Positions 26,849-37,728 are shown, numbered from the stretch's first letter. The stretch is 64,000 nucleotides of DNA from JAGVPT01 sp049578505 (GCA_049578505.1 JBAUMC010000059.1:27544-91543); one strand, 5' to 3'. The notes: generated by a model not told the origin, from the sequence alone. Made by a program: numbers and translations.

Positions 26849-28894
26849 ATGGCTGAAACAACATCCACAGGAAGCAGCGGGTCGGCATTCAGGCCGTACG
26901 TTCCGGCGGAAACATCAATGACGGAATTTTCAATCCGAGCACTCCTGATCGGGCTTGTCATGTGTGTCGTTCTTGGCGCTGCAAATGCGTACCTCGGATT
27001 GAAAGCGGGCATGACAATAGCTGCAACGTACCCTGCTGCAGTGATTGGAATGGCGCTGCTGCGCCTTATGAAAGGCTCAATCCTCGAAGAGAATTTTGCC
27101 CGTACCGTCGGTTCCATCGGCGAGTCAGTTGCCGCCGGGGCGATATTCACCATCCCTGCATTTTTCATCGCCGGAATATGGCCCGACTTTGCGACAACCG
27201 GCCATTATCTCATCTCCACCGTTATCATGTTCGTGGGCGGTGTCTTGGGAATTATGTTTGTAGCGCTGCTTCGACGTGTGATGGTTGAAGATGTCGAACT
27301 GCCGTTTCCCGAATCCGTCGCAGCATCGGAAATCCATAAAGCGGGGCGGGGCGGGGGGACCGGAGCAAAATTTCTTTTCAGCGCGATGGGTATAGGCGCG
27401 TTGATTCAATCGGCGGTTCAATTTAATATTTTCTCGGCGGCATGGGAAAAGTTTGTTGCATTCTCTAAGGCGACAATCGGGTTACATGAAAGCGGGAACG
27501 CAAGCGCACAAAGCGGCCTTTTCCTCAGTTCGCCGGCCGTAAGCCCCGCATATATCGGCGTCGGCTATATCATCGGCCCCAAACTTTCTTCGTTGAATTT
27601 CAGCGGCGGCTTGCTTGCGTGGGGGCTCTTTGTTCCGATTCTGACCTATTTCATCGGCCCGACCCTCATGCCCGCCGGCAGTTCACCTGCGAACGAATCG
27701 TGGATCGCACTGGGAGACAACGTATGGCGGTTCATCGTCCGTCCGATTGCCATCGGCGGCATGCTTGTGAGTGCGGCGTACACGCTGTTCCGGATGAGAA
27801 AGAGTTTGATCACGGGGATCGGACGTTCAGTCGGAGATGTAAAGAAAGCCGCTTCCGGTGAACATGTTCAAATGCGTACCGAGCAGGACCTGAACTTCAA
27901 ATGGGTTATGTTCGGAATACTCGCGGCTGCGGTAGCGACCTTTTTTATATATGATTATTTTGCGCAGGACATTGTCGCAGCGCTTGTTGCAACGATTGTA
28001 ATGGTTATCGCCGGGTTCTTTTTTGCGGCTGTATCCGGGTACCTTGTCGGAATTATCGGCTCGAGCAATAATCCTATCAGCGGCTTGACCCTATCAACAT
28101 TGCTTGTCGCGGCGTTGCTTATGGTCGCCCTTGGAATGAAAGGATCATCCGGCGTCGCCGCTGTCCTCGGGGTTGCCGCCGTTGTGTGTGTATCAGCCGC
28201 TGTTGCCGGCGAGATGCTGCAAGACCTAAAAGTCGGACACATTCTCGGCGGAACACCGTGGAAGATGCAGGTTGGAGATTTGGCAGGAGTTGCACTCGCT
28301 TCGCTCGTCATGTTCGTACCGCTCGTTGTTCTCCATCAGGGCGACATCAACACTGGCGGCACTGGGTTCGGAGGCAAAGCACTACCTGCCCCTCAGGCGA
28401 GTCTCATGGCCCTGTTAGCACAGGGCATTGTCGGCGGCCAAATGGCGTGGCCCCTCATCATCGTCGGGATGTTGATGGGACTTGGATTTATTTTGATGCA
28501 GGTAAAAAGCCCGATGCTCGTAAGCGTTGGAATGTACCTGCCTCTCGAGACGACCTTTGCGATTTTTGTCGGCGGGGTCATTAAAGGAATTGTCGACCGG
28601 ATGAACGAGAGAAAGAAACACAACGACGCGCAAAAAGCCCGTGTTGAAAACACCGGCGTGCTGATCGCCGCCGGATTAATAGCAGGTGAGGCCCTCATCG
28701 GCCTCCTCTTTGCCGGTCTTGCGTTCTTTGAGATAAAATACGCGGATGTTTTGCCATCGATGTTCTCGTTCCTTCCATTTCCGTTTAGTGTCAGCCTTCT
28801 TATCTTTCTGGCTATCGGTTGGCTTCTTGTCCAGATCCCGCTCCAGAATGCAGGAAAGCCCGAGGATCCGGCTCCGCCCACGGCAGTGTTTTGA
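26849..28894 (+). CDS. OPT-family oligopeptide transporter
   Basis: A 681-residue membrane protein with about 16 helices, the usual size of bacterial OPT transporters, which import small peptides. Hallmarks are LGLKAGMTIAATYPAAVIGM near the N-terminus, VELPFPESVAASEIHKAGR, IGSSNNPISGLTLSTLL and GGTPWKMQVGDLAGV. A soluble loop is seen at about 325-350. GAAGGAGAG at 26836-26844 gives a good ribosome-binding site. It is followed by PqqD-like and PepD genes in the same direction, and preceded by proline dehydrogenase, which suggests a role in peptide and amino-acid uptake; the actual substrate (peptide or metal chelate) is not readable. Confidence 0.94.
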   Translation: MAETTSTGSSGSAFRPYVPAETSMTEFSIRALLIGLVMCVVLGAANAYLGLKAGMTIAATYPAAVIGMALLRLMKGSILEENFARTVGSIGESVAAGAIFTIPAFFIAGIWPDFATTGHYLISTVIMFVGGVLGIMFVALLRRVMVEDVELPFPESVAASEIHKAGRGGGTGAKFLFSAMGIGALIQSAVQFNIFSAAWEKFVAFSKATIGLHESGNASAQSGLFLSSPAVSPAYIGVGYIIGPKLSSLNFSGGLLAWGLFVPILTYFIGPTLMPAGSSPANESWIALGDNVWRFIVRPIAIGGMLVSAAYTLFRMRKSLITGIGRSVGDVKKAASGEHVQMRTEQDLNFKWVMFGILAAAVATFFIYDYFAQDIVAALVATIVMVIAGFFFAAVSGYLVGIIGSSNNPISGLTLSTLLVAALLMVALGMKGSSGVAAVLGVAAVVCVSAAVAGEMLQDLKVGHILGGTPWKMQVGDLAGVALASLVMFVPLVVLHQGDINTGGTGFGGKALPAPQASLMALLAQGIVGGQMAWPLIIVGMLMGLGFILMQVKSPMLVSVGMYLPLETTFAIFVGGVIKGIVDRMNERKKHNDAQKARVENTGVLIAAGLIAGEALIGLLFAGLAFFEIKYADVLPSMFSFLPFPFSVSLLIFLAIGWLLVQIPLQNAGKPEDPAPPTAVF

Positions 28895-28971
28895 GAAATT
28901 GTGTTGTCGCTCTTCAACCCAACCTGCGGGGACTTCATTCCATCGCAGGATGATTATTCTTGGAGAAACGT

Positions 28972-29358
28972 TTGAATTCCAGAACTGCACAAGCGCTGAA
29001 TCTTCTCGATCTTAAGCCGGCTCGTAATGCGCGGTCGGAAACAAACGAGAACGGATTGATTACTCTTCTCGTACCAAAATTTCAAAATCAATGGATCGTT
29101 CGCTGGCTTAATCCGCTCCTCGCAAAGCCCTTCTTCCGTTTGAACCTCGACAAGTACGGAAGCTACATATGGAACGCTTGTGACGGAAATACAACAGTGC
29201 GCGACATCGGCGAAAAGATGGGAGCGTATTTTGGAGAAGAGACGGACTCGCTGTATGAGAGAATAGGTTTGTTCATCCGAAGGTTAGACGAATCGCAATC
29301 CTTGATCATAGCAGGAAAACCGAACGATGAAAAAGTTTCAGAAATAAACGAAAAGTGA
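28972..29358 (+). CDS. PqqD-family protein
   Basis: A small protein of about 128 residues with the PqqD/RiPP-recognition-element fold signature in its second half: LDKYGSYIWNACDGNTTVRD, then IGEKMGAYFGEE and a final helix with IGLFIRRLDESQSLI. Such domains bind peptide substrates of modifying enzymes, but many Bacteroidota encode stand-alone members of unknown role. The start is taken as TTG at 28972, because GGAG at 28962-28965 sits 6 bases before it; an earlier TTG at 28960 has no such signal. No radical-SAM partner or PQQ pathway gene is near. Confidence 0.75.
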   Translation: MNSRTAQALNLLDLKPARNARSETNENGLITLLVPKFQNQWIVRWLNPLLAKPFFRLNLDKYGSYIWNACDGNTTVRDIGEKMGAYFGEETDSLYERIGLFIRRLDESQSLIIAGKPNDEKVSEINEK

Positions 29359-29521
29359 ATTGTGAAACGAAGGAATAAGAGGCGAGCAGGATCGGCTGAA
29401 ATTATTTAACGCATCGGGAACTAGTTGGAAGGCATGGAAGTAAGAAAATAACGCCTTCTCTACTGCCTCGCATTGAACGTACGATCATATAAACTGTAAC
29501 AAATGATGAAAGGGCAAAAAA

Positions 29522-30979
29522 ATGTCTAACGCAATTGAAGGATTGAAGCCCGAGCTGGTATGGAAATATTTTGCGGAAATCAGCAAGATACCGCGCGGCT
29601 CAAAGAATGAAAAACAGATTTCGGCGTTTATAGTCCAAACGGCTAAAAGCCATGGACTTGAGGTCAAACAAGATAAATTCCTGAACGTCGTCGTCAAGAA
29701 GCCCGCTTCTCCGGGGCGCGAAAACGTGGCGAGTCTTTGCCTCCAGGGTCATCTCGATATGGTGTGCGAGAAGAATAAGGAGACCGTCCATGATTTCGAA
29801 AAGGACGCGATTGAACTGGTCCGAAAAGAAAATTTTCTGATGGCAAACGGAACTACGCTCGGCGCCGACAACGGCATCGCCGTTGCCACGAACCTCGCCA
29901 TCATGGAGGACAAATCGCTTGTTCACGGACCGCTTGAGTTTCTCTTTACCGTTGACGAAGAAACCGGATTGACCGGTGCGAATAATTTGAAACCGGGACA
30001 GCTCGAAAGCAAAACTTTAATGAATCTCGATTCCGAGGAGGAAGGTGCGCTGTATGTGGGTTGCTCGGGAGGGCGGAACACCGTCGGCACATGGAGTGTC
30101 AATTTTAAAAGCGCATCCGGAGATTCCACGGCCTGGGCGTTGCACGTAAAGGGATTGCGCGGCGGCCACTCGGGGCTCGAAATCGACAAAGGCCGAGGCA
30201 ACTCGATCAAGATACTCAACCGCGTTCTTGTCGCACTCGAAAAATTCGATACACGGTTGTCAACGATCGAGGGGGGAAATAAGAGCAACGCGATACCACG
30301 CGAGGCTGAAGCCCTGATATACATTCCGTCAAAGAATGCCAAGAAGGCAAAAGCAATAGTTGAGCAATGGAATTCCATCATAAAAGCCGAGCTTGCGACG
30401 GTAGAACCCGACCTTGCGGTGACCATGGAGGAGGTTCAGGCGAAGAAAAAAGGAAAGGTTATCAAAAAGGCGCAGTGGAAGATGTTGACCCAGACCATTG
30501 CCGCTCTGCCGCACGGCGTTATCAAAATGAGCGCGGACATTCCGGGTCTGGTCGAGACCTCGACCAATGTAGCGATCATTCGTACGGAAAAAAATAAGAT
30601 CGTCCTCACAACGAGCCAGCGAAGTTCCGTCGCTTCGGAGATCGACGAGGTTCTTCAAAACGTTTCGGCGGTCTTCGAACTCGGAGGCGCAAAAGTTGTG
30701 CGCGCCGAGGGCTACCCCGGCTGGAAACCCAACCTCGACTCCCACATTTTAAAAGTTGCTAAGTCTACCTATCACTCTCTTTATGGAAAAGAGCCGGAGG
30801 TCAAAGCCATTCACGCGGGACTTGAATGCGGCATTATCGGCGAAAAATTTCCGGACATGGATATGGTTTCATTCGGACCAACACTCGAAGGAGTTCACTC
30901 TCCCGACGAGAAGATTCATATCGATACCGTGGAAAAATTTTGGAATTTCCTTCTTGGAATTCTGAAGAATGTGAATTAG
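29522..30979 (+). CDS. pepD: Aminoacyl-histidine dipeptidase (cytosol non-specific dipeptidase)
   Basis: A 485-residue M20-family metallopeptidase that cleaves Xaa-His and other dipeptides in the cytoplasm. Typical stretches are VWKYFAEISKIPRGSKNE, the metal and catalytic sites in LQGHLDMVCEKN and LGADNGIAVA, the Glu pair in FTVDEETGLTGA, MNLDSEEEGALYVGCSGGR, and the C-terminal AIHAGLECGIIGEKFPDMDMVSFGP region. The length matches E. coli PepD (485). AAAGGG precedes the ATG at 29522. With the OPT transporter upstream and the MFS transporter downstream it suggests a peptide-use pathway. Confidence 0.95.
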   Translation: MSNAIEGLKPELVWKYFAEISKIPRGSKNEKQISAFIVQTAKSHGLEVKQDKFLNVVVKKPASPGRENVASLCLQGHLDMVCEKNKETVHDFEKDAIELVRKENFLMANGTTLGADNGIAVATNLAIMEDKSLVHGPLEFLFTVDEETGLTGANNLKPGQLESKTLMNLDSEEEGALYVGCSGGRNTVGTWSVNFKSASGDSTAWALHVKGLRGGHSGLEIDKGRGNSIKILNRVLVALEKFDTRLSTIEGGNKSNAIPREAEALIYIPSKNAKKAKAIVEQWNSIIKAELATVEPDLAVTMEEVQAKKKGKVIKKAQWKMLTQTIAALPHGVIKMSADIPGLVETSTNVAIIRTEKNKIVLTTSQRSSVASEIDEVLQNVSAVFELGGAKVVRAEGYPGWKPNLDSHILKVAKSTYHSLYGKEPEVKAIHAGLECGIIGEKFPDMDMVSFGPTLEGVHSPDEKIHIDTVEKFWNFLLGILKNVN

Positions 30980-30991
30980 TAACTTTGTAAA

Positions 30992-31071
30992 GAATTCACG
31001 AAGAAACGAAGAAGCACGAAAGTCAGCTCCAGCCTATAACAGATTTTTTTTCTTCGTGTTCTTCGTGAATT
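30992..31071. repeat. CTTCGTG-type inverted repeat
   Basis: AATTCACGAAGAA (from 30993) is mirrored by TTCTTCGTGAATT (ending near 31071), with further GAAGAA/TTCTTC pairing, making a long imperfect hairpin behind pepD with a T-run (ATTTTTTTT) at 31043-31050. Similar CTTCGTG repeats occur in many unrelated genomes. Confidence 0.5.
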
Positions 31072-31110
31072 TCGTGGATAATTACTCAAACAATAACGGT
31101 GAACATTGTT

Positions 31111-32439
31111 ATGAACGAAAGCATCGGTGACAATCAAACCTTCTGGCACCCGTCGCGCAAGCCGTATCGCTACGGCGTTCTCCTCACCGTAAGCTTGTTG
31201 ACGTTCGGAAGTTATTTTGCTTACGACAGCGTCGGCGCCATTGCACCGACGCTTATCGAAGCCCTCGGCGTAGGCCGCGAAGCAATCGGACAGATGTATA
31301 CGTTGTACAGCGTTGCTGCAATTCTTTCCGTATTTATCGGGGGATTGCTCATCGACAAAATCGGCACGAGGAAGGCAAGTTTGCTCTTCTCTCTTCTGGT
31401 AACGATTGGGGCGGCAATCGTTGCCTTGGCGCCGAATATTTGGATTCTCAACGCCGGACGGTTTGTTTTTGGCTGGGGTTCCGAATCGTTGGTTGTCGCT
31501 CAAAGCGCAATTTTTGCGCGATGGTTTAAGGGGAAAGAACTCGCGTTTTCGTTTGGAGTCGGGTTAACGGTAAGCCGGCTGGGGACGCTTTTTAGTTTTA
31601 ATACTGAAGCGCTCATCGCTCAGTACTTTGGCAACTATAAAATTGCTCTCTGGGCCGCCGTTGTCTTTTGCGTCATATCGGTCGTGGCGAATTTAGTTTT
31701 TATATTGCTGGATAAGAAGGGGGAAAAAATTCTGGGATTAAAAGGGGAAGGTGCTGGGGATAAAATCGTCCTTGCCGATGTCAAGCGTTTCAATCCTTCA
31801 TATTGGTATGTCACGCTTCTCTGTGTGACTTTTTATTCTGCAATTTTTCCTTTCACCGCGCTTTCGACGGATTTCTTCAACTCAAAATGGGGAATTCCGA
31901 TGACAGCCGGATCTGAAGGAGGATTCTTCTATCAGGTGTTCTACAACGTCATTCACATGTTCAGTACCGCGGGAGGCACAACGACGATCATTATTTTTGC
32001 ATCGATGGTCTTTGCGCCGTTCTTCGGTCAGTGGGTCGATCGATTCGGACGTCGCGCAACGGTGATGGTCATCGGTTCGATTTTGATGATTCCAGCTTTC
32101 TTATCGATGGCATTTACAATGATTCCGCCGGCCTTTCCGATGGTCGTACTTGGAGCGGCGTTCGTCATGGTCCCGGCTGCAATGTGGCCGTCGATTCCGT
32201 TGATCGTGGAGGAGAACCGTGTCGGGACCGCATTTGGCCTGACAACAATGATTCAAAATTTCGGCCTTGCGTTATTTCCATGGCTGAACGGACTCTTGAG
32301 AGATTCGACTCAAACATACACTGCAAGTATGATCATGTTTTCAATGCTCGGCATATTCGGACTGGTCTTTGCGTTGTTGCTCCGAAAGAGCGAGACCGGC
32401 GTCAACGCACACGGACTTGAAACAATTACGGCGAAGTGA
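31111..32439 (+). CDS. MFS transporter, MFSD1-like (possible dipeptide carrier)
   Basis: A 442-residue major facilitator with 12 helices. The stretches GSYFAYDSVGAIAPTL, GGLLIDKIGTRKASLLF (MFS motif A) and ARWFKGKELAFSFGVGL closely resemble those of MFSD1-type transporters, an animal lysosomal protein reported to carry dipeptides, which has bacterial relatives. If the resemblance reflects function, it would move dipeptides, which fits its position 130 bases after PepD dipeptidase. The start is the ATG at 31111; an in-frame GTG at 31099 is possible. General family is sure, substrate is inferred. Confidence 0.85.
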   Translation: MNESIGDNQTFWHPSRKPYRYGVLLTVSLLTFGSYFAYDSVGAIAPTLIEALGVGREAIGQMYTLYSVAAILSVFIGGLLIDKIGTRKASLLFSLLVTIGAAIVALAPNIWILNAGRFVFGWGSESLVVAQSAIFARWFKGKELAFSFGVGLTVSRLGTLFSFNTEALIAQYFGNYKIALWAAVVFCVISVVANLVFILLDKKGEKILGLKGEGAGDKIVLADVKRFNPSYWYVTLLCVTFYSAIFPFTALSTDFFNSKWGIPMTAGSEGGFFYQVFYNVIHMFSTAGGTTTIIIFASMVFAPFFGQWVDRFGRRATVMVIGSILMIPAFLSMAFTMIPPAFPMVVLGAAFVMVPAAMWPSIPLIVEENRVGTAFGLTTMIQNFGLALFPWLNGLLRDSTQTYTASMIMFSMLGIFGLVFALLLRKSETGVNAHGLETITAK

Positions 32440-32440
32440 G

Positions 32441-32900
32441 TGACGATTGACGATTGCCGAATGACGATCATTGAACTCATATAATATCTTCTTGGGGGGG
32501 GAGATTATGAGTGCGAACGATTTAAAAATCAGGGTGAAAGCATTAGCTTTACGTATCATCACACTGGTTCAAGCCTTGCCCAAAACGATGGTTGGAAATG
32601 TTATTGGAAAGCAAGTACTTCGTTCGGGGACATCGATAGCCGCGAATTATTATTCAGCGTGTAAAGCTCGTTCACGGAGGGACTTCATCAACAAGCTTGG
32701 AGTAGCAGAAGAAGAGGCAGATGAAACTTTGTTATGGCTTGAATTACTCGTTGAATCAAAATTGATAGAGGAAAAGAGAATGAAAAACTTACTACAAGAA
32801 GTTGGCGAGGTGATTGCTATTCTCGCATCCTCGCGTCTTACAGCTAAAAGAAACGAATCGCGAAGCTCATAAATCGTCATTCGGCATTGGTCATTCGTCA
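32441..32900. repeat. Inverted repeats framing a four-helix-bundle gene
   Basis: A 28-bp sequence at 32441-32468 (TGACGATTGACGATTGCCGA...) is repeated in reverse complement at 32873-32900 with 25 of 28 positions identical. The two arms enclose only the gene at 32507-32872, so the block has the shape of a small cassette. No transposase is present. Confidence 0.65.
32507..32872 (+). CDS. Four-helix-bundle protein (23S rRNA intervening-sequence / S23 type)
   Basis: A 121-residue all-helical protein of the family first found encoded in 23S rRNA intervening sequences and related to the Avd accessory protein of diversity-generating retroelements. Typical stretches are LPKTMVGNVIGKQVLRSGTS, IAANYYSACKARSRRDFINK and EADETLLWLELLVESKLI. 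The family forms ring-like oligomers; its role as a stand-alone gene is unknown. The start is the ATG at 32507, behind an eight-G run and AGATT (32494-32506) that can act as ribosome-binding site. It is not in an rRNA gene and no reverse transcriptase is near. It is framed by inverted repeats. Confidence 0.9.
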   Translation: MSANDLKIRVKALALRIITLVQALPKTMVGNVIGKQVLRSGTSIAANYYSACKARSRRDFINKLGVAEEEADETLLWLELLVESKLIEEKRMKNLLQEVGEVIAILASSRLTAKRNESRSS

Positions 32901-32930
32901 ATTAATAACAATCCTAAACAGGAGACATCA

Positions 32931-33392
32931 ATGATATCCGAAGCAACAAAATCTATACTGGCTGGGACCGTGAGAGAATGGAACAAATTCAAAACCGAGC
33001 AGATCAAACTGTCTCTCGTGGCGAACGATATCGCAGCAATTACGTCAAGGGTCATTTTGGAACAGTTGCAATTTCTTAAAGCGCAAAACATCGAGGTTCA
33101 GTGTGAGAGCGTGGATAGCATGGGAGTTTTGAACGTGCCGATTGTCGTTCAGCCGATCATTGAAGCGGTGTTCCCGAATTCGAAAGCCAGCGTTATTCTG
33201 AAGTGTTCGGGCGCGGCGCGAACGATTATCATCAACCCAAACCTCAGCATTTCCGCCGGCGGCACTCCAATTACGTACGAACAGTTGCAGCGAATGGTTC
33301 CCGAATCGTTCGCCTCGAACGCGGCTGAATTTGTGCGCGATGCGTTCCTTAACGTTGCCCGAGCAGGAGGAAAAGAGGGCCCCGCTGCTTGA
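32931..33392 (+). CDS. Conserved-looking protein of unknown function
   Basis: A 153-residue, probably cytoplasmic protein. The first 50 residues look helical (SLVANDIAAITSRVILEQLQ), the rest mixed (VPIVVQPIIEAVFPNSKAS, then TIIINPNLSISAGGTPITYEQ). No signal peptide, helix for membrane insertion or known motif is visible. GGAG at 32921-32924 fixes the ATG at 32931; the frame is open upstream into the four-helix-bundle gene but there it lacks coding character. It precedes the DUF2203 gene by 27 bases and is likely to be read with it. Confidence 0.6.
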   Translation: MISEATKSILAGTVREWNKFKTEQIKLSLVANDIAAITSRVILEQLQFLKAQNIEVQCESVDSMGVLNVPIVVQPIIEAVFPNSKASVILKCSGAARTIIINPNLSISAGGTPITYEQLQRMVPESFASNAAEFVRDAFLNVARAGGKEGPAA

Positions 33393-33419
33393 CGGTGTTC
33401 CGGCGGCCGATCAACGACG

Positions 33420-33815
33420 ATGAGCACATTACTTCATCCCAAACATTTTACGCTGAATCAAGCCCGTACTAAATTGATGGCGATTATTCCTCTCATTAAA
33501 GAAATGACGGGTTTGAAAAAAGCGTTGAACGATAAAGGATTTGACGCCCACAGACATACGTATTTCGGCGGCTCGGGTCCCAACGGCGAGCGTTTTTATC
33601 CTAAAGAATTGGACCGCCTTGTGGAAATCGTAAAAATGTTGTCGGACGACGGCATCCAGGTGAAGGGTCTTGACCAGGGCCTGATTGATTTTCCCCACAT
33701 TCGGGAGAACGGCGAAGAAGTCTATTTGTGTTTTTTGCTCGGCGAAGAGGATATTCTATACTGGCATTTGATCGACGATGGGTTTGCCGGCCGCAGGCCG
33801 ATTGAAGAGTTGTGA
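33420..33815 (+). CDS. DUF2203 family protein
   Basis: A 131-residue cytoplasmic protein matching DUF2203: KHFTLNQARTKLMAIIPLIK at the N-terminus, the central KELDRLVEIVKMLSDDGIQV, and the conserved end VKGLDQGLIDFPHI, EEVYLCFLLGEEDILYWH and DDGFAGRRPIEEL. The function of the family is not known. It lies 25 bases before the Sua5/YrdC gene, in the same run as UvrB and ComF. The ATG at 33420 has no clear ribosome-binding site. Confidence 0.9.
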   Translation: MSTLLHPKHFTLNQARTKLMAIIPLIKEMTGLKKALNDKGFDAHRHTYFGGSGPNGERFYPKELDRLVEIVKMLSDDGIQVKGLDQGLIDFPHIRENGEEVYLCFLLGEEDILYWHLIDDGFAGRRPIEEL

Positions 33816-33840
33816 GGAATGTATTGACAGAGGCGGCGTG

Positions 33841-34785
33841 ATGCGAACTGTAGTCACTGGGTCTCCTCAGAGGGCCGCAACATTTATTTTGCGGGGAGAA
33901 ATCGTTGCTTTTCCGACCGAAACGGTTTACGGTCTCGGCGCGAATATTTTCGATGAAAAAGCGCTTCGTAAAATTTTCGCCGCTAAGAAACGACCCGTCG
34001 ATAACCCGTTTATCGCCCACATCGCCGCCATCAGTGATATTGCAAGTCTTGCAGACCGTGTTCCGCGCATGGCCGAAAAGTTCATCGAACATTTTTTCCC
34101 CGGTCCCTTGACAGTAGTGGTACCAAAACTGCATGCGGTTCCTCTCATCGCGACTGCGGGACTATCGACAATCGGCATTCGAATGCCGCGTCATCCGGTT
34201 GCCCTTTCTTTTTTGAACGCATGCGGTGTCCCGCTTGCAGCCCCGTCGGCAAACCTTTCTGGCCTACCGAGTCCGACGACATGGAGGAGTGTTTCGTCGG
34301 ACCTCGATGGCAGGATTAGTTGTATTTTAAAGGGGGGGCAAACAAAGGTGGGGCTGGAGTCAACGGTGGTCGATTGTACGGGGGCAGTGCCTGAAATACT
34401 CCGGTATGGGGCTGTGACACTTGAACAATTGAGGGAAATTGTCCCTTCAACGCGGATTGCTCTTCGGAAAGGCACGGAAACGGCTAAAAGTCCCGGTATG
34501 AAATACCGGCACTATTCTCCCAGGGCACGCGTTATTATCGTGTTGGGGCCCGGCGATGTGCGATCGACGGCGAGTGCTGCGTATATCGGAATAGCTGCAC
34601 AGAGGGAAATCAATAAATTCCGGTACTATCGCAGCTGCACGGATGTCAATAACTACGCGCACGAACTCTTCGATTTTTTTCGCCGCTGCGACAAGGCAAA
34701 CGTTTCAGTGATCTACTGTCAATCCGTTGAACCGAAGGGCCTCGGTCTCGCGTTAATGGATAGATTAAAACGAGCAGCGCACTAG
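33841..34785 (+). CDS. L-threonylcarbamoyladenylate synthase (Sua5/YwlC type)
   Basis: A 314-residue enzyme that makes threonylcarbamoyl-AMP from threonine, bicarbonate and ATP for the t6A37 modification of ANN-decoding tRNAs. The YrdC domain (about 10-205) shows VAFPTETVYGLGANIFDE, AAKKRPVDNPFIAHI, FFPGPLTVVVPK, IGIRMPRHPVA and PLAAPSANLSGLPSPT. After the linker with GMKYRHYSPRA a Sua5 C-terminal domain follows, so it is the long Sua5 form and not short YrdC. The ATG at 33841 is chosen because the frame upstream overlaps the DUF2203 gene. A seven-G run lies at about 34333-34339. Confidence 0.93.
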   Translation: MRTVVTGSPQRAATFILRGEIVAFPTETVYGLGANIFDEKALRKIFAAKKRPVDNPFIAHIAAISDIASLADRVPRMAEKFIEHFFPGPLTVVVPKLHAVPLIATAGLSTIGIRMPRHPVALSFLNACGVPLAAPSANLSGLPSPTTWRSVSSDLDGRISCILKGGQTKVGLESTVVDCTGAVPEILRYGAVTLEQLREIVPSTRIALRKGTETAKSPGMKYRHYSPRARVIIVLGPGDVRSTASAAYIGIAAQREINKFRYYRSCTDVNNYAHELFDFFRRCDKANVSVIYCQSVEPKGLGLALMDRLKRAAH

Positions 34786-34800
34786 CAGAGAGACCAAGCA

Positions 34801-36819
<2,019 letters not shown>

Positions 36820-36825
36820 GGAACA

Positions 36826-37572
36826 ATGGGGGAAATGCCATTGAACGCGCTGGTACGTGCCGTTTCAGCGCCCTTTAGAGATTTTATATTCCCGCCGCTT
36901 TGCTTTTCATGCAACGCCCGCTTGAAGGAGACGGAGTCACGCGTATGCAATTCATGCTGGAGCAGCATAGAGCATATACATTCCGACGACGACACCGTTC
37001 AAGTGTTGCGCCAGCGGTTTTCCGATGAGGGGTCAATCGATGAATTTTATTCGTGTTACTACTTCGAGGAAAAAGGGGTTTTTCAACACCTTGTCCATTC
37101 GTTGAAATATAGCGCTATAACGCTGTTTGGAGTCGAACTCGGGAGGCATATCGGGATCATGCTGAGGGAAAACATCGACGTTCACTCCATCGATGCAGTT
37201 ATTCCGATTCCGCTTCACAAACTAAAGCAGAGAGAACGAGGGTACAACCAGAGTGAGTTCATTTGCAAAGGGATTTCTCTTGTAATAGAGCGGCCTGTTG
37301 TCTCGACTCTGGTGATGAGGTCAAAGAACACGGTCTCGCAAACTCATCTGACCGCCGATGAGCGGAAGAAAAATGTCGGCGGTGCCTTTGAGATTCGCGA
37401 TGCAAAAAAGGGCTTTCTTAAGGCGAAGACGATTCTTATCGTAGATGACGTCATCACGACCGGATCAACCATTCAGTCCCTCGCAAAATTGTTAAAGGAT
37501 GCCGGTGTCGCGAAAGTTATCGCTGCTTCCGCGGCGCTGGCAAAGCTCGAGACGAGCGATCCCAAAAAGTAA
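36826..37572 (+). CDS. comF: ComF family protein (phosphoribosyltransferase-like)
   Basis: A 248-residue protein with an N-terminal zinc-ribbon-like set of cysteines (CFSC at about 25-28 and CNSC at about 40-43) and a C-terminal phosphoribosyltransferase domain (PIPLHKLKQRERGYNQSEF, then ILIVDDVITTGSTIQSLAKL as the PRPP loop). ComF members are linked to DNA uptake or fork restart in several bacteria; the biochemical role is still debated. It starts 6 bases after uvrB, which suggests co-expression. The usual ComF layout is complete. Confidence 0.92.
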   Translation: MGEMPLNALVRAVSAPFRDFIFPPLCFSCNARLKETESRVCNSCWSSIEHIHSDDDTVQVLRQRFSDEGSIDEFYSCYYFEEKGVFQHLVHSLKYSAITLFGVELGRHIGIMLRENIDVHSIDAVIPIPLHKLKQRERGYNQSEFICKGISLVIERPVVSTLVMRSKNTVSQTHLTADERKKNVGGAFEIRDAKKGFLKAKTILIVDDVITTGSTIQSLAKLLKDAGVAKVIAASAALAKLETSDPKK

Positions 37573-37620
37573 AGAAAGGCCTGGCAATAATTATTTTCCC
37601 TTTTGGTTGAGGACTCTTAT

Positions 37621-37680
37621 GCAGTGCTTAAGTTTGTCAATCCCGGGCATGCGTCAATGACAAACTGACCCAGTACTGGT
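37621..37680. repeat. Degenerate copy of the palindromic repeat
   Basis: The right end TGACAAACTGACCCAGTACT matches the TGACAAATTGAGCCAGCACT end of the element at 20903 with few changes, and the left end GTGCTTAAGTTTGTCAA is a weaker match of its mirror. Only a remnant of the inner palindrome (CCCGGGCATGCG) is left. Confidence 0.45.
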
Positions 37681-37728
37681 TTTCTACCTTCTTGATTTAT
37701 TAGCGCTTTAAAGTATATATTTATTGCG

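Noticed and set aside
32507..32872. Four-helix-bundle gene as Avd of a diversity-generating retroelement
   Set aside because: No reverse transcriptase, template repeat or variable-protein gene is in the neighbourhood.
36826..37572. ComF as part of a competence operon
   Set aside because: The neighbours are uvrB and repair/modification genes; no other competence genes are visible, so only the family name is used.
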